This document shows, in pieces, positions 9,884-18,661 of a stretch of DNA of 64,000 bases. The stretch spans positions 161,531-225,530 of the forward strand of contig NZ_SZVP01000005.1 of NCBI RefSeq assembly GCF_005885605.1. Reading direction: 5' to 3'. The notes under the pieces are model-generated. The model worked only from the letters and a program-made list of their open reading frames with translations, made no database searches and had not been told where the DNA came from. Numbering within the stretch: position 1 is the stretch's first letter; each line of letters starts with the position of its first letter. A program made the position numbers and the translations under genes. Source of the DNA: Colwellia ponticola. GTDB taxonomy: Bacteria > Pseudomonadota > Gammaproteobacteria > Enterobacterales > Alteromonadaceae.

Positions 9884-10677
9884 TGAATGCCAATAAATGT
9901 TCATCTTTTTTTGATAAGAATTATCAAACACCTGAGTTTATTAACAAACAAAAAAAACAAAACCAGCAAAACCAGCAAAACCGCCGTCGTTTTCTTAAAT
10001 CAGCAGCCGGTATGGGCGTATTAACCACTTTACCAGCATTCGGTTTAGATGTAGGTGTTAGCGTTGACAGACAAACTTCGCTCAATGAATTACTTCATAG
10101 CCTAGTGAAAACAGATCCTTGGTTAACACTGGACGCCACCCTCAATCACTTATTGCCTCATTCAGCAACAGGTCCAAGCGCCCGCGATATACAAGCAACT
10201 TATTATTTATACCAAGTAATGACGGTACAACCGACCGATCAATATGAAAAAGAATTTATCCTCAAGGGGGTTGGTTGGTTAAACGGTTATGCCAATAGTG
10301 AAAAATCTGCTAATTTTGCTCAATTGAGCATTGCCGATAAAGAACAATTACTGCAGGGCATTAGTCGCTCAAGCGCAGGACAAAACTGGTTAAATACTTT
10401 ACTCGGTTATATTTTCCAAGCCATGCTTGCCCCTGCCAGTTATGGTGGTAACCCTAATGGTATTGGTTGGCAATGGTTAGCACATCAACCTGGCTTTCCT
10501 TTACCTGAAAAAGGACAACGCTACTTCGAATTACCCAGCAGAGCCCGTATTAGTTTTCTTAATCAAGTACATTCTACTAGCGCACAAAAAATCGCCCCTC
10601 ATAAGCGCATAGCATCTGACGATAATCGCCTTGCTTCACGCGCTAAGGCATCACCTCAAGGAACAAGAAAAGCATGA
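9880..10677 (+). CDS. Tat-exported small subunit of a flavoprotein dehydrogenase (gluconate 2-dehydrogenase subunit 3-like)
   Basis: The N-terminus is a hydrophilic, Gln- and Asn-rich stretch, then the twin-arginine motif RRRFLK (residues 35-40) and a hydrophobic segment, so it should be exported folded by the Tat pathway. The remaining 210 residues resemble subunit 3 (gamma) of membrane-bound gluconate, glucose or fructose dehydrogenases. It overlaps both neighbours by 4 bp. The large subunit next door has no signal of its own, so this protein probably carries it across the membrane. A run of CAGCAAAAC-type codons makes the upstream stretch low complexity. Confidence 0.8.
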   Translation: MMNANKCSSFFDKNYQTPEFINKQKKQNQQNQQNRRRFLKSAAGMGVLTTLPAFGLDVGVSVDRQTSLNELLHSLVKTDPWLTLDATLNHLLPHSATGPSARDIQATYYLYQVMTVQPTDQYEKEFILKGVGWLNGYANSEKSANFAQLSIADKEQLLQGISRSSAGQNWLNTLLGYIFQAMLAPASYGGNPNGIGWQWLAHQPGFPLPEKGQRYFELPSRARISFLNQVHSTSAQKIAPHKRIASDDNRLASRAKASPQGTRKA

Positions 10678-12401
10678 GTTATGACATTTGTATCGTCGGT
10701 AGTGGTGCTGGCGCCTCTCCTATTGCCTATCAATTGGCCCAAGCAGGCGCAAAAGTATTAGTGCTTGAAAAAGGCCCTTGGTTAACCGAAAAAGAATTTT
10801 TTAAAGATGAGTTAACCATCAGTATTCATGATGCTTATAATCCAAAATTAACCGATGAACAACACGTTATTGAAGAAGAGTACCTTGATGAACATAATAA
10901 ACCTTTCTGGCAAGGTGAAAAAACCAGTGATTCTGGTTGGAGCTGGTGGAACGGTAATGTTGTTGGTGGTTCATCAAACTTTATGAGCGGTTATTTTCAT
11001 CGCTTAAAACCGATAGATTTTCGTTTAAAGTCTGAATTTGGCGAGATAAAAGGTGCCAATATTGAAGATTGGCCCATTAGCTACGATGAGCTTGAGCCCT
11101 ATTACGCCAAAGTAGAACGTGAAGTGGGTGTATCGGGTCGAGTAGTTGCACACCCCCATCAAGAGCCTCGTTCAACGAATTTTCCCTACCCGCCTGTTGC
11201 TGAATTGCCAATGTCAGCTTGGATAGATAGAGCCGCAAAAAAAATTGGCTATCATGCTACCCCTGTTCCTAGAGCTATTTTATCTGAACCAGCTATGGGT
11301 AGACGCAGCTGTGAATATTCAGGCTACTGTAGCAGCTACGGTTGCTCAACAGGTGCTAAAGGTAGTGGTCGAGCAGCGCTTTTAAATCATGCGGTGGCAT
11401 CAGGTAATTGCACCATAAAAGCCAATGCTAAAGTCTACAAGATTGCCAATGACCAAAACGGCAACATTACTGGCGTGCACTATTACGATAAAATAGGGCG
11501 AAAAAAATCAGTAAGCGCCAAAATTTATGTGATCGCTTGCCAAGCGGTCGAAACATCGCGTTTATTACTCGCCTCTACCGGTGAAAAATTCCCCCAAGGT
11601 TTAGCTAATAATAATGGTCAGGTAGGAAAAAACCTACTCTTTAGTGGCGGCGGTATTGGTCAAGGTGATTTCAATTACGCCGATTTATCAAAACAACAAG
11701 TTAAAGAGCTACAACAAGTCGGCCCCTTTATAAACCGTGCCTTGCAAGACTGGTATCAAATTGCTGATAAAGCCTTTAGTGGCGCTAATGAAAAAGGCCA
11801 AGCTAAGGGCGGCACCATCGACTTTTTGTTTCACCAAAATCCCATTGCTCGATCACGAGGCACACAGTGGGGTGTTAATAAAAGCGGTGATGAACAATTA
11901 CTGTGGGGCGAAGCATTAAAGCAAAGTTTAAGAACAGAATTTACCAGCTATAAAACCCTACGTTTTGAAGTGTTTAACGACTGGCTACCCACTGACGATT
12001 GCTTTGTTAGTTTAGATAAGGAAATAACCGACCAATGGGGCGATCCGGTTGCCAAAGTACGTATTGGCTATCATAACCACGACTTGGAAGTAGGCGAGTA
12101 TTTATCGAAAAAAGCTGAAAAGCTACTCGAAGCGTTAGGGGCAAAAAACATATCATCTTCGGTCAGTGGCTATCCATCTACTAATTTAATGGCCGGTGGT
12201 TGTCGCTTTGGTAATGATGCTAGAACTTCCGTACTCAATAAAGACTGCCAAGCACATGAAGTTGACAACTTGTATGTTACCGATGGTTCATTTATGCCGA
12301 CAGGCGGTAGCGTACCTTACACTTTTACTATTTACGCTAACGCTTTTCGAGTGGCGGATAAAATAACTGCCCATTGGCAGCAGATACAGAAACAGGCATA
12401 A
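10674..12401 (+). CDS. GMC-family FAD-dependent dehydrogenase, catalytic subunit
   Basis: Glucose-methanol-choline family flavoprotein of 575 residues. The FAD-binding Rossmann motif is GSGAGASPIAY near the N-terminus, and the C-terminal GMC signature is DGSFMPTGGSVPYTFTIYAN. A cysteine-rich segment has C213, C219 and C224; FAD-glucose dehydrogenases carry an iron-sulfur cluster in a similar place, so a cluster is possible but is inference. The substrate is unknown, probably a sugar, sugar acid or polyol. No cytochrome c subunit lies next to it, so the electron acceptor is unclear. It overlaps the Tat-signal gene by 4 bp. Confidence 0.85.
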   Translation: MSYDICIVGSGAGASPIAYQLAQAGAKVLVLEKGPWLTEKEFFKDELTISIHDAYNPKLTDEQHVIEEEYLDEHNKPFWQGEKTSDSGWSWWNGNVVGGSSNFMSGYFHRLKPIDFRLKSEFGEIKGANIEDWPISYDELEPYYAKVEREVGVSGRVVAHPHQEPRSTNFPYPPVAELPMSAWIDRAAKKIGYHATPVPRAILSEPAMGRRSCEYSGYCSSYGCSTGAKGSGRAALLNHAVASGNCTIKANAKVYKIANDQNGNITGVHYYDKIGRKKSVSAKIYVIACQAVETSRLLLASTGEKFPQGLANNNGQVGKNLLFSGGGIGQGDFNYADLSKQQVKELQQVGPFINRALQDWYQIADKAFSGANEKGQAKGGTIDFLFHQNPIARSRGTQWGVNKSGDEQLLWGEALKQSLRTEFTSYKTLRFEVFNDWLPTDDCFVSLDKEITDQWGDPVAKVRIGYHNHDLEVGEYLSKKAEKLLEALGAKNISSSVSGYPSTNLMAGGCRFGNDARTSVLNKDCQAHEVDNLYVTDGSFMPTGGSVPYTFTIYANAFRVADKITAHWQQIQKQA

Positions 12402-12439
12402 TTAGCGCCATTAATTCTCGATAAACTCAGGTAATTCCA

Positions 12440-13303
12440 ATGATCTATAGTATGACTGCTTTCTCTCGCATTGAAATAAAAGGCGACTGGGGTAATGCCG
12501 TTTGGGAAATTCGCTCGGTTAACCAACGCTTCTTAGAAACTTACTTTCGTTTACCTGAACAGTTTCGTGGTATAGAGCCGGTATTACGTGAGCGTTTTCG
12601 TAAACAATTAAATCGCGGTAAAGTTGAATGTAACTTACGTTTTAATGCCAACCCTGCGGCTAAATCTGAGTTGGCACTTAACGAAAAGCTTGCTTTACAG
12701 CTCATTCAACATGCCAACTGGGTTAACGACCAAACCTTAAACAGCCAAGTGAATCCACTAGAAGTAATGCGCTGGCCAGGCGTGATGGAAGCCCCTGAAA
12801 GTGATATGAGTGCTATTCAAAGTGAATTATTAGCCGCATTCGACACCGCCTTAACAGACTTTATCGCCGCGCGTGCTAGCGAAGGTGAAAACCTTAAAGT
12901 CATGATAGAACAACGCCTTGACGCAATTAGCGCCGAAGCCGATAAAGTACAAGCCTTTATGCCAGAAGTGATTGAATGGCAGCGTAACCGCATTATTGAT
13001 AAATTTACCGATGCCAACATTGATCTAGACTCAGGTCGTGTTGAGCAAGAATTAGTTTTATTAGCACAAAAAATGGATGTTGCCGAAGAGTTAGATCGTT
13101 TAAATAGCCACGTTAGCGAAACCAAAAAAATATTGCAAAAAGGTGGCGCACAAGGTCGTCGTTTAGACTTTATGATGCAAGAATTTAACCGTGAAGCCAA
13201 CACATTAGGCTCTAAATCAATTAACACCGACATCACCGCCAGCGCGGTTGAATTAAAAGTATTAATCGAACAAATGCGTGAACAGATCGCGAATATAGAA
13301 TAG
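12440..13303 (+). CDS. yicC: YicC family endoribonuclease or stress protein
   Basis: Conserved cytoplasmic protein of the YicC/YloC family, reported in other bacteria to be an endoribonuclease affecting small RNA turnover. The N-terminus MIYSMTAFSR and the motif GRVEQELVLLAQKMDVAEEL are characteristic, and the 287 residues are full length. CAGGT precedes the ATG. Its last codons (N-I-E-stop) lie inside the left attachment repeat of the integrative element that follows, so insertion left the protein intact but separated it from its terminator. The 3' end of yicC is a known target of some SXT/R391-mobilised genomic islands. Confidence 0.95.
   Translation: MIYSMTAFSRIEIKGDWGNAVWEIRSVNQRFLETYFRLPEQFRGIEPVLRERFRKQLNRGKVECNLRFNANPAAKSELALNEKLALQLIQHANWVNDQTLNSQVNPLEVMRWPGVMEAPESDMSAIQSELLAAFDTALTDFIAARASEGENLKVMIEQRLDAISAEADKVQAFMPEVIEWQRNRIIDKFTDANIDLDSGRVEQELVLLAQKMDVAEELDRLNSHVSETKKILQKGGAQGRRLDFMMQEFNREANTLGSKSINTDITASAVELKVLIEQMREQIANIE
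13290..13303 (+). repeat. attL: left attachment repeat of the yicC island
   Basis: CGAATATAGAATAG overlaps the last four codons and the stop of yicC. An exact copy occurs at 19621-19634. Counting seven more bases to the left, 19 of 21 positions agree. The integrase gene starts about 150 bases inside. Confidence 0.88.
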
Positions 13304-13405
13304 AGTACCTGAGTGTTTATTGCTGTTTCTATTTTGACTAGGCCGCTGATTTTAGAGGTCTTTTTTTCTGCTGCTCTTTGGTGATTTCTCTGTGTTTCAC
13401 AATAG

Positions 13406-13454
13406 TGGTGACATAATGTATGGTTTATTTATGTTTTACAATTATGTGTCACCA
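13406..13454. promoter_or_regulatory. Probable integrase arm-type sites and int promoter region
   Basis: TGGTGACATAAT at 13406-13417 faces an inverted near-copy at 13441-13454 (TGGTGACACATAAT on the minus strand), ending just before the integrase start. A third exact copy, TGGTGACATAAT, lies at 19533-19544 near attR. Repeats placed inside both ends of an element fit arm binding by the integrase N-terminal domain, and the inner copy could also repress int. Function is inferred. Confidence 0.55.
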
Positions 13455-13456
13455 TT

Positions 13457-14644
13457 ATGAATGTCCAACAAATTAAATCATTAATCAAGAAGTCAGAAGC
13501 AGGTAGGTTCAGGGTTGACGATAATTTATATTTGAGAATTTCAAATAGTAAAACAGCTAGCTGGACGTTTAGGTATAAAATCAATGGGAAAAGGAAAGAG
13601 TTAACAATTGGTAACTTGGGTGAAGAACCTACCGCAGTTCCTTTGGTTAAAGCAAAATCTATTGCTGCTAATTATAAAGTGCTAGTTAAAGAAGGAATGG
13701 ACCCTAAGTTTCAAAATAAGCGAACAACTCTCTCTGACTTTAAGACTGTAGATGATTTAGCAGCCGACTGGTTAAAATTCTGTGAGGAAAGGCTCAAATT
13801 TCCTAGCATACCTAAAAGAGTTTACAAAAAAGACATAGCCCCAGTTATTGGTGAGCTACCAATCCATGAAGTAAACCCGATGGACATCAGGACTGTTATA
13901 AAAACAATCAATGAAAGTGGTAGGCCCACCATTTCAAATGATGCATTGATTTATTGTAAACAACTATTTAATCACGCAATAAAGCTAGGATTAACCCAAG
14001 TGAATCCTGCGCTAGCGTTTAATTCAAAAGATGCTGGAGGAATTGAAAAATCAAGAGACCGATTTTTAACTATTGAAGAAATTGAAACAGTATTCAAAAC
14101 AATGCGTGAGAATAAGGATAGTTTTGTAAGGCAAAACTATCTTGCTTGCATATTATTGTGGTGTCTAGGGGTTCGAAAAGGAGAGTTGCTTGCTGCTCCT
14201 TGGAGTGAATTTGACTTTGACAAAGGAATTTGGAGTTTACCAAAAGAGCGAAGCAAAAATGGGTCAAGTATCGAATACCCTCTTCCATTAGATCTGATTA
14301 AGATTCTTCAAGGATTGAAAGTACTGGCTTGTGGTTCTGACTACTTATTTCCTAACCGCCGTGCAAGTAAGAGAAACCCATATATTTCACCTGATACACT
14401 AAATGCTGCATTATCTTCTCTTTTCAAAAAGAACAAATTATTATTAGACTATTTTACAATCCATGATTTGAGAAGAACATGTCGAAGTCACTTATCTAGT
14501 CTTGGTGTTGCACCACATGTGGCGGAAAGGTGCCTTAATCATAAACTGCCAAAAATTATAGCTACATATGATCAATATGATTATTTTGAAGAAAGAAAAC
14601 AAGCTCATGAATTATTGGTTAATTGTTTGTCTAAATTTTTTTAG
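13457..14644 (+). CDS. int: Tyrosine integrase (P4-like, DUF4102 type)
   Basis: Site-specific tyrosine recombinase of 395 residues. The N-terminal arm-binding domain (DUF4102 type) occupies about residues 1-85, a core-binding SAM-like domain about 90-190, and the catalytic domain about 200-385. Catalytic residues are visible: R240 (GVRKGE), H336 and R339 (HDLRRT), H362 (NHKLPK) and the nucleophile Y371 (ATYDQYDY). It appears intact and lies directly inside attL, the usual place. It should catalyse insertion and excision at the 3' end of yicC. No excisionase gene was recognised. Confidence 0.95.
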   Translation: MNVQQIKSLIKKSEAGRFRVDDNLYLRISNSKTASWTFRYKINGKRKELTIGNLGEEPTAVPLVKAKSIAANYKVLVKEGMDPKFQNKRTTLSDFKTVDDLAADWLKFCEERLKFPSIPKRVYKKDIAPVIGELPIHEVNPMDIRTVIKTINESGRPTISNDALIYCKQLFNHAIKLGLTQVNPALAFNSKDAGGIEKSRDRFLTIEEIETVFKTMRENKDSFVRQNYLACILLWCLGVRKGELLAAPWSEFDFDKGIWSLPKERSKNGSSIEYPLPLDLIKILQGLKVLACGSDYLFPNRRASKRNPYISPDTLNAALSSLFKKNKLLLDYFTIHDLRRTCRSHLSSLGVAPHVAERCLNHKLPKIIATYDQYDYFEERKQAHELLVNCLSKFF

Positions 14645-14665
14645 CCAAAAAATCTACACTAACCC

Positions 14666-15025
14666 TTGTATATATTTAGACTAGCTTTTCCATTTGGAAT
14701 AAGAACTATTGATAATTCTAAAGCGCAAGAGCTAGTGGAACAAGGTAAATGTAATGGTGACACTATTAACCAAAATGGTTATAGAAGATACCTAACAAGA
14801 ACACTTTGTACTTCAAATAAAGATGTTGAAATTGACGTAACTTATTATTCAAAATTTACTAGCGGTAATACAATATTAATGTGTTCTGATGGTTTTTGGA
14901 GTCAGTTCAAAAATGATTCACAAATTTTTAAATTTTCTAGTGACTCATTGAAAGAATATATGGAATCACTATCGAATAATGACTTAGAAGATAACACAAC
15001 GGTATTATTGCTAACTAAATTATAA
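14666..15025 (+). pseudogene. Truncated PP2C-type serine/threonine phosphatase (C-terminal part)
   Basis: The 119 codons correspond to the C-terminal half of a PP2C phosphatase. They include a middle segment resembling SKAQELVEQGKC, then GNTILMCSDGFW, and the metal-binding end motif EDNTTVLLLT. The N-terminal half, with the first metal ligands (the RxxNEDS/DGMGG region of the family), is missing, so it cannot be an active enzyme. The reading frame opens at a TTG 21 bases after the integrase stop with no clear ribosome site. It is probably the scar of an earlier cargo gene cut when the integrase module was joined. Confidence 0.7.
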
Positions 15026-15231
15026 AAAAAACAGCACAATTAATCATTTTGATGAATAGTAATACGGCGACAATAAGTCAAACGACCTCCCAAAAATTCT
15101 CTCTATGTGCAGCTGTTTTTATTAGAACATTTCATGAAATACTAAAGAGTTATGCTGAAAGTAAGTCACTCTTAATGATAGCTTGTTATTCTTTTGCAAG
15201 CCCAAAGATATAGTTAAACGGATTAAATTAT
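15026..15231. other. Intergenic region upstream of the three-gene island operon
   Basis: 206 bases, A+T-rich, presumably holding the operon promoter. A TATAGT close to a TTGCAA is visible at 15192-15215, but the spacing is wrong for a standard promoter. No terminator-like hairpin with a T-run and no reliable operator was seen. Confidence 0.3.
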
Positions 15232-16980
15232 ATGGCCCCCTGTATGTCACTTATTAATGTAAAAACGGAATTAATAAATGCATTAAAAAATGAATGCTTT
15301 TTTAAAGTAGTAATAGAACTGTATTTAGATGAGAGAAAAACGGAGAAGTATCTTATCGAGGCTCTTCATCAACTAAATTCTGAGTCATTATTAAATATAA
15401 ATGAGTTATTCAAAGCTATAGGTTCAAACAATCAACATGATTTTTGGATTATATTTGACGTTTATAGAGCATTATTACCTAATCTGGAGGCTTCAGTTCT
15501 TGATGTAATGGAATGTATTCTGCTGCTAAAAGATAAGGGAGGTGAAAATCTAGGCATCGGTAATTTAATTACAGGATTTACTAAGTTTTGTGAGAAGGAT
15601 AGCGAACGTTGTAAAGAGGCTTTCACATTTTCTTTACATGAGAAAGAAAAGTTTATCGAATTTATGTCTGCTAGTCTTATATCTGGCAGCTTATCAGATG
15701 TCGAGTGGAGCTTTGAGCAGCTAAAGACACTTATAATCATGGATTCCGCAGATGTTCGTAAACAAGCTTATTTTGCTATTTCACGTATACAGTTCAACCT
15801 AAATATCAAAGCCAAAACTGTTATTTCTTTGTTAGAAAAAAAAGCTAATGAAGAAACCGATGATTTAGCTATAAGTAGTTTGTTCCATGCGTTGATAAAC
15901 TTAGGTGAAAAAGACGATACATTATGGATTAGGATAGCAAAATCTCTGGACTTAATACTTAAAGAGCCTAAATCTGAGGTGCTTTATGCAGTATCAAATG
16001 TTGCCGGCTTTGATCAGAAGTACGTTCCTAATTCGATTAAACTAAAGTTCATTAGCTGCTTAAAAAATGTAACATCTAAACATGTTGCTGCATTAAGCAA
16101 TATTGGACGCTTGTTGAGAAACTTACTGAATCGCAACGAATATGTAAGCATAGAGGACTTACTAGAATGTTTAATTAATAAAGGTATTTGCGTCACAGAA
16201 TTCGGTTATTTTAATAGTGAATTATTTAAAGGTAATAAAAGCTACTTAAACCATCTTATTACCAAATGGTTTCTATCAGGGAGTTCTAATTTATGCTGCG
16301 CTGTCCATGATTTATTAAATGATGTGAGTATTAAGGACATCGAGATAAAAGTTGATGTTGAGCAGATAAATAAGCTTAATGAAACCCCTATTTTTTTAGC
16401 TAGAAAAGCTGTTGGTTGGTTATTTACACGCCCTATTATAGCCGCAAGCTTCATCCTATCTATTATTGATACAGTATCAACCGAAAAGCGTGAAGAATTA
16501 AATCAGTTATTGTTTGAGCCGCTACTAATTAGCTACTCAGGTGAATTACGTCGATATTTAGAAAGAATAGAATCAAATAGCTCATTAGCTATAAAGAACT
16601 CGGTTCAGCATGTTGTTAAGCAGCTAGATGATTATTTTAACGGTATGGAGGGGGTATGGGGAATTAATGAAATATTATGCTCTCAACAAAACCGAGAACA
16701 ATATTGGGAACATTCTCAACAATTGATGGAAGAAGCTTATGAAGCTGCCCAACCTAGTGCGTTATCTGACTTATTCACACAACAGACTATTTTATATGGT
16801 AATAGCAGTGCCGTTTATATACATGACGGTAGTAACCAACTTAAACGCTCTGAAATGAAAATGACTAAGCACTCATATTCGACTGAACTCCCGAGGTTAA
16901 ATACTCTAGATCCTGAAAGTCTCGATTATATGCTCCGTTTTTTCAGAATGGAGGCTTTTAAACATGAAGTTAATTCTTAA
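15232..16980 (+). CDS. Unrecognised large helical protein of the island operon (gene 1)
   Basis: 582 residues, not recognised as a named family. It looks almost entirely alpha-helical. Residues about 150-330 show successive helical pairs of HEAT/ARM character (around VRKQAYFAISRI, SSLFHALINLGEKD and EVLYAVSNVAG). No Walker, nuclease or membrane motif was seen. The ribosome site before the ATG at 15232 is weak, and an in-frame ATG at 15244 is an alternative. The last 17 bases overlap gene 2, giving tight coupling. A scaffold or sensor role beside the nuclease-like gene 2 and HEPN gene 3 is inference. Base composition is A+T-rich like the rest of the island. Confidence 0.7.
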   Translation: MAPCMSLINVKTELINALKNECFFKVVIELYLDERKTEKYLIEALHQLNSESLLNINELFKAIGSNNQHDFWIIFDVYRALLPNLEASVLDVMECILLLKDKGGENLGIGNLITGFTKFCEKDSERCKEAFTFSLHEKEKFIEFMSASLISGSLSDVEWSFEQLKTLIIMDSADVRKQAYFAISRIQFNLNIKAKTVISLLEKKANEETDDLAISSLFHALINLGEKDDTLWIRIAKSLDLILKEPKSEVLYAVSNVAGFDQKYVPNSIKLKFISCLKNVTSKHVAALSNIGRLLRNLLNRNEYVSIEDLLECLINKGICVTEFGYFNSELFKGNKSYLNHLITKWFLSGSSNLCCAVHDLLNDVSIKDIEIKVDVEQINKLNETPIFLARKAVGWLFTRPIIAASFILSIIDTVSTEKREELNQLLFEPLLISYSGELRRYLERIESNSSLAIKNSVQHVVKQLDDYFNGMEGVWGINEILCSQQNREQYWEHSQQLMEEAYEAAQPSALSDLFTQQTILYGNSSAVYIHDGSNQLKRSEMKMTKHSYSTELPRLNTLDPESLDYMLRFFRMEAFKHEVNS

Positions 16981-18661
16981 ACAGTATTTAGCCTCTTTAA
17001 ATGAACGTGATGAACTGGATGTTTTAGTGCCTGATTTATTAAGTCAAATGGGACTCAATGTTTATGCTCGTCCTATTCGTGGTGCAAATGAGTATGGTGT
17101 CGATGTTGCGGCTGTCGGAAAAATTGATGGCGGAATTGAAAAAGTTTACCTTTTTTCTATTAAAGAAAGAAATTTAACAAGACAAAGCTGGTGTGGTGGT
17201 TCTAGTCAGGATTTACTACCTTCTATTCACAGTATCCTTAATTCTTATATTCCTCACCGTTTGCCTAAAGAACATGCGGATAAACCTATTGTTATCTGCT
17301 TGTGTTTTGGTGGGGATGTGCAAACAACGATAAGGCAAGAGGTTACAGGTTTTGAGCAGCAGCATGAGACAGAAAGTTTAAAATTTGAAGAGTGGAATGG
17401 TGATAAATTATCAGAGTTAATTTTACAATATTTTTTGAAAGAAGAATTATTGCCAAAAGATTGGCAGTCGATGTTAAGAAAGTCTATAGCATTACTTGAT
17501 GAACCTGAAGAGTCCCACAAACACTTTGTTAGGTTAGTAAGGAAAATTATAAAGACGGATACCAAAGATAAAAAGAATATTTATAGGGTAATTAACCGAA
17601 TAAATATTTGTTTATGGGTGCTTTTTTCATGGGGGAGAGATGGTAATAATGTTGAATCCTCATACCTATCCGCAGAGTTTTGTATTTTAAATTGTTGGGA
17701 TTTAATTAGAGATTCAAGAAGTACAAATGCACGAAAATCCTTTGATAAATTGTTATCGACTTATCACGCAATAACGTGTGAGTATACGGAAAAATGTTTA
17801 ATAGCTCATGCTGATAAGAAACATGCCATTTCTAACGCAATTAATTCACCTAGCTCAATTGATATTAATTTAAAGTTGTTTGATTTTATGAGTCGTTTAT
17901 CAATGTGCGGTATCTGGACTTTGTTGGATCTGCAAAAATTAAATACAGGAAAACCACCGATTGATGATGCTCAGGTAAATAATTTAGAAGGCAAGCTAAA
18001 ATCAATTATTCATTCGATAAAATTACTGATAAAGAATAACCCTTTATTGTTATCTCCATACTTAGATGAACAAGCAATTGATATATCTTTAGCTATGTAT
18101 TTATTGATACAGGACTCTGAAAATGATGAATTCTCCATTAGTTGGTTAGATGAAATAGCTAAACGGAGTATATTTTCATATAAAACAGATGGAATGTACC
18201 CGTCTACGGTTAGCCATTTTAGAAAGCTATTAGATCACCGAGAACAAAAAAGTAGCTCGTATAAGCATAGTGTTACTAAGGGGAGTATTCTCTACCCCAT
18301 ATTAGCGGTATTTTCAGCTTTATATGAGAATGAGATTACAAGTAATGAACTATCAAATTTTGCAGAAGAGGAACTCAGGCACTGCACTTTACAGTATTGG
18401 TACCCAGCACAAGATTCTGAAACATATTTTTATAATAATATAGAAAACCATGGGTGTGCTACTACAGGTTTTGAAATGGCTTTTGATAAGGTTCTCGACC
18501 ATGTTATGACCGAATGTGATAACTCAAAATCATTTAGTGAGCTATCAGTTGTTAAAAAAGGCTTAGAGCCAATAGTTTTTCTTGCTTGTCGTTATTATCG
18601 ATATCCACTTCCAATTCATAGTCTTTATGACTTTATAAAATTTAAAAAGGTAGGTGCTTAA
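16964..18661 (+). CDS. Restriction-endonuclease-like protein of the island operon (gene 2)
   Basis: 565 residues. The N-terminal 170 resemble a PD-(D/E)xK nuclease domain of the Mrr-like kind: a helix carrying E18, a Gly-Val-Asp turn (D47 in EYGVDVAA), then a strand ending FSIKE with K67. The usual acidic residue of the ExK triplet is S65 here, so activity is uncertain, although such substitutions occur in active relatives. Next comes a strand rich in Ile, Val and Cys (PIVICLCFGG). The C-terminal 390 residues look helical and are unrecognised; no P-loop is present, so this is not a STAND ATPase. GGAGG lies 9 bases before the ATG. It overlaps gene 1 by 17 bp. Confidence 0.7.
   Translation: MKLILKQYLASLNERDELDVLVPDLLSQMGLNVYARPIRGANEYGVDVAAVGKIDGGIEKVYLFSIKERNLTRQSWCGGSSQDLLPSIHSILNSYIPHRLPKEHADKPIVICLCFGGDVQTTIRQEVTGFEQQHETESLKFEEWNGDKLSELILQYFLKEELLPKDWQSMLRKSIALLDEPEESHKHFVRLVRKIIKTDTKDKKNIYRVINRINICLWVLFSWGRDGNNVESSYLSAEFCILNCWDLIRDSRSTNARKSFDKLLSTYHAITCEYTEKCLIAHADKKHAISNAINSPSSIDINLKLFDFMSRLSMCGIWTLLDLQKLNTGKPPIDDAQVNNLEGKLKSIIHSIKLLIKNNPLLLSPYLDEQAIDISLAMYLLIQDSENDEFSISWLDEIAKRSIFSYKTDGMYPSTVSHFRKLLDHREQKSSSYKHSVTKGSILYPILAVFSALYENEITSNELSNFAEEELRHCTLQYWYPAQDSETYFYNNIENHGCATTGFEMAFDKVLDHVMTECDNSKSFSELSVVKKGLEPIVFLACRYYRYPLPIHSLYDFIKFKKVGA

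Noticed and set aside
12817..13236. Minus-strand open frame of 139 codons inside yicC
   Set aside because: It is a shadow of the well-conserved yicC frame with a composition unlike real proteins; the same holds for the frames opposite tdh, uvrD, atpF, hemX and other genes.
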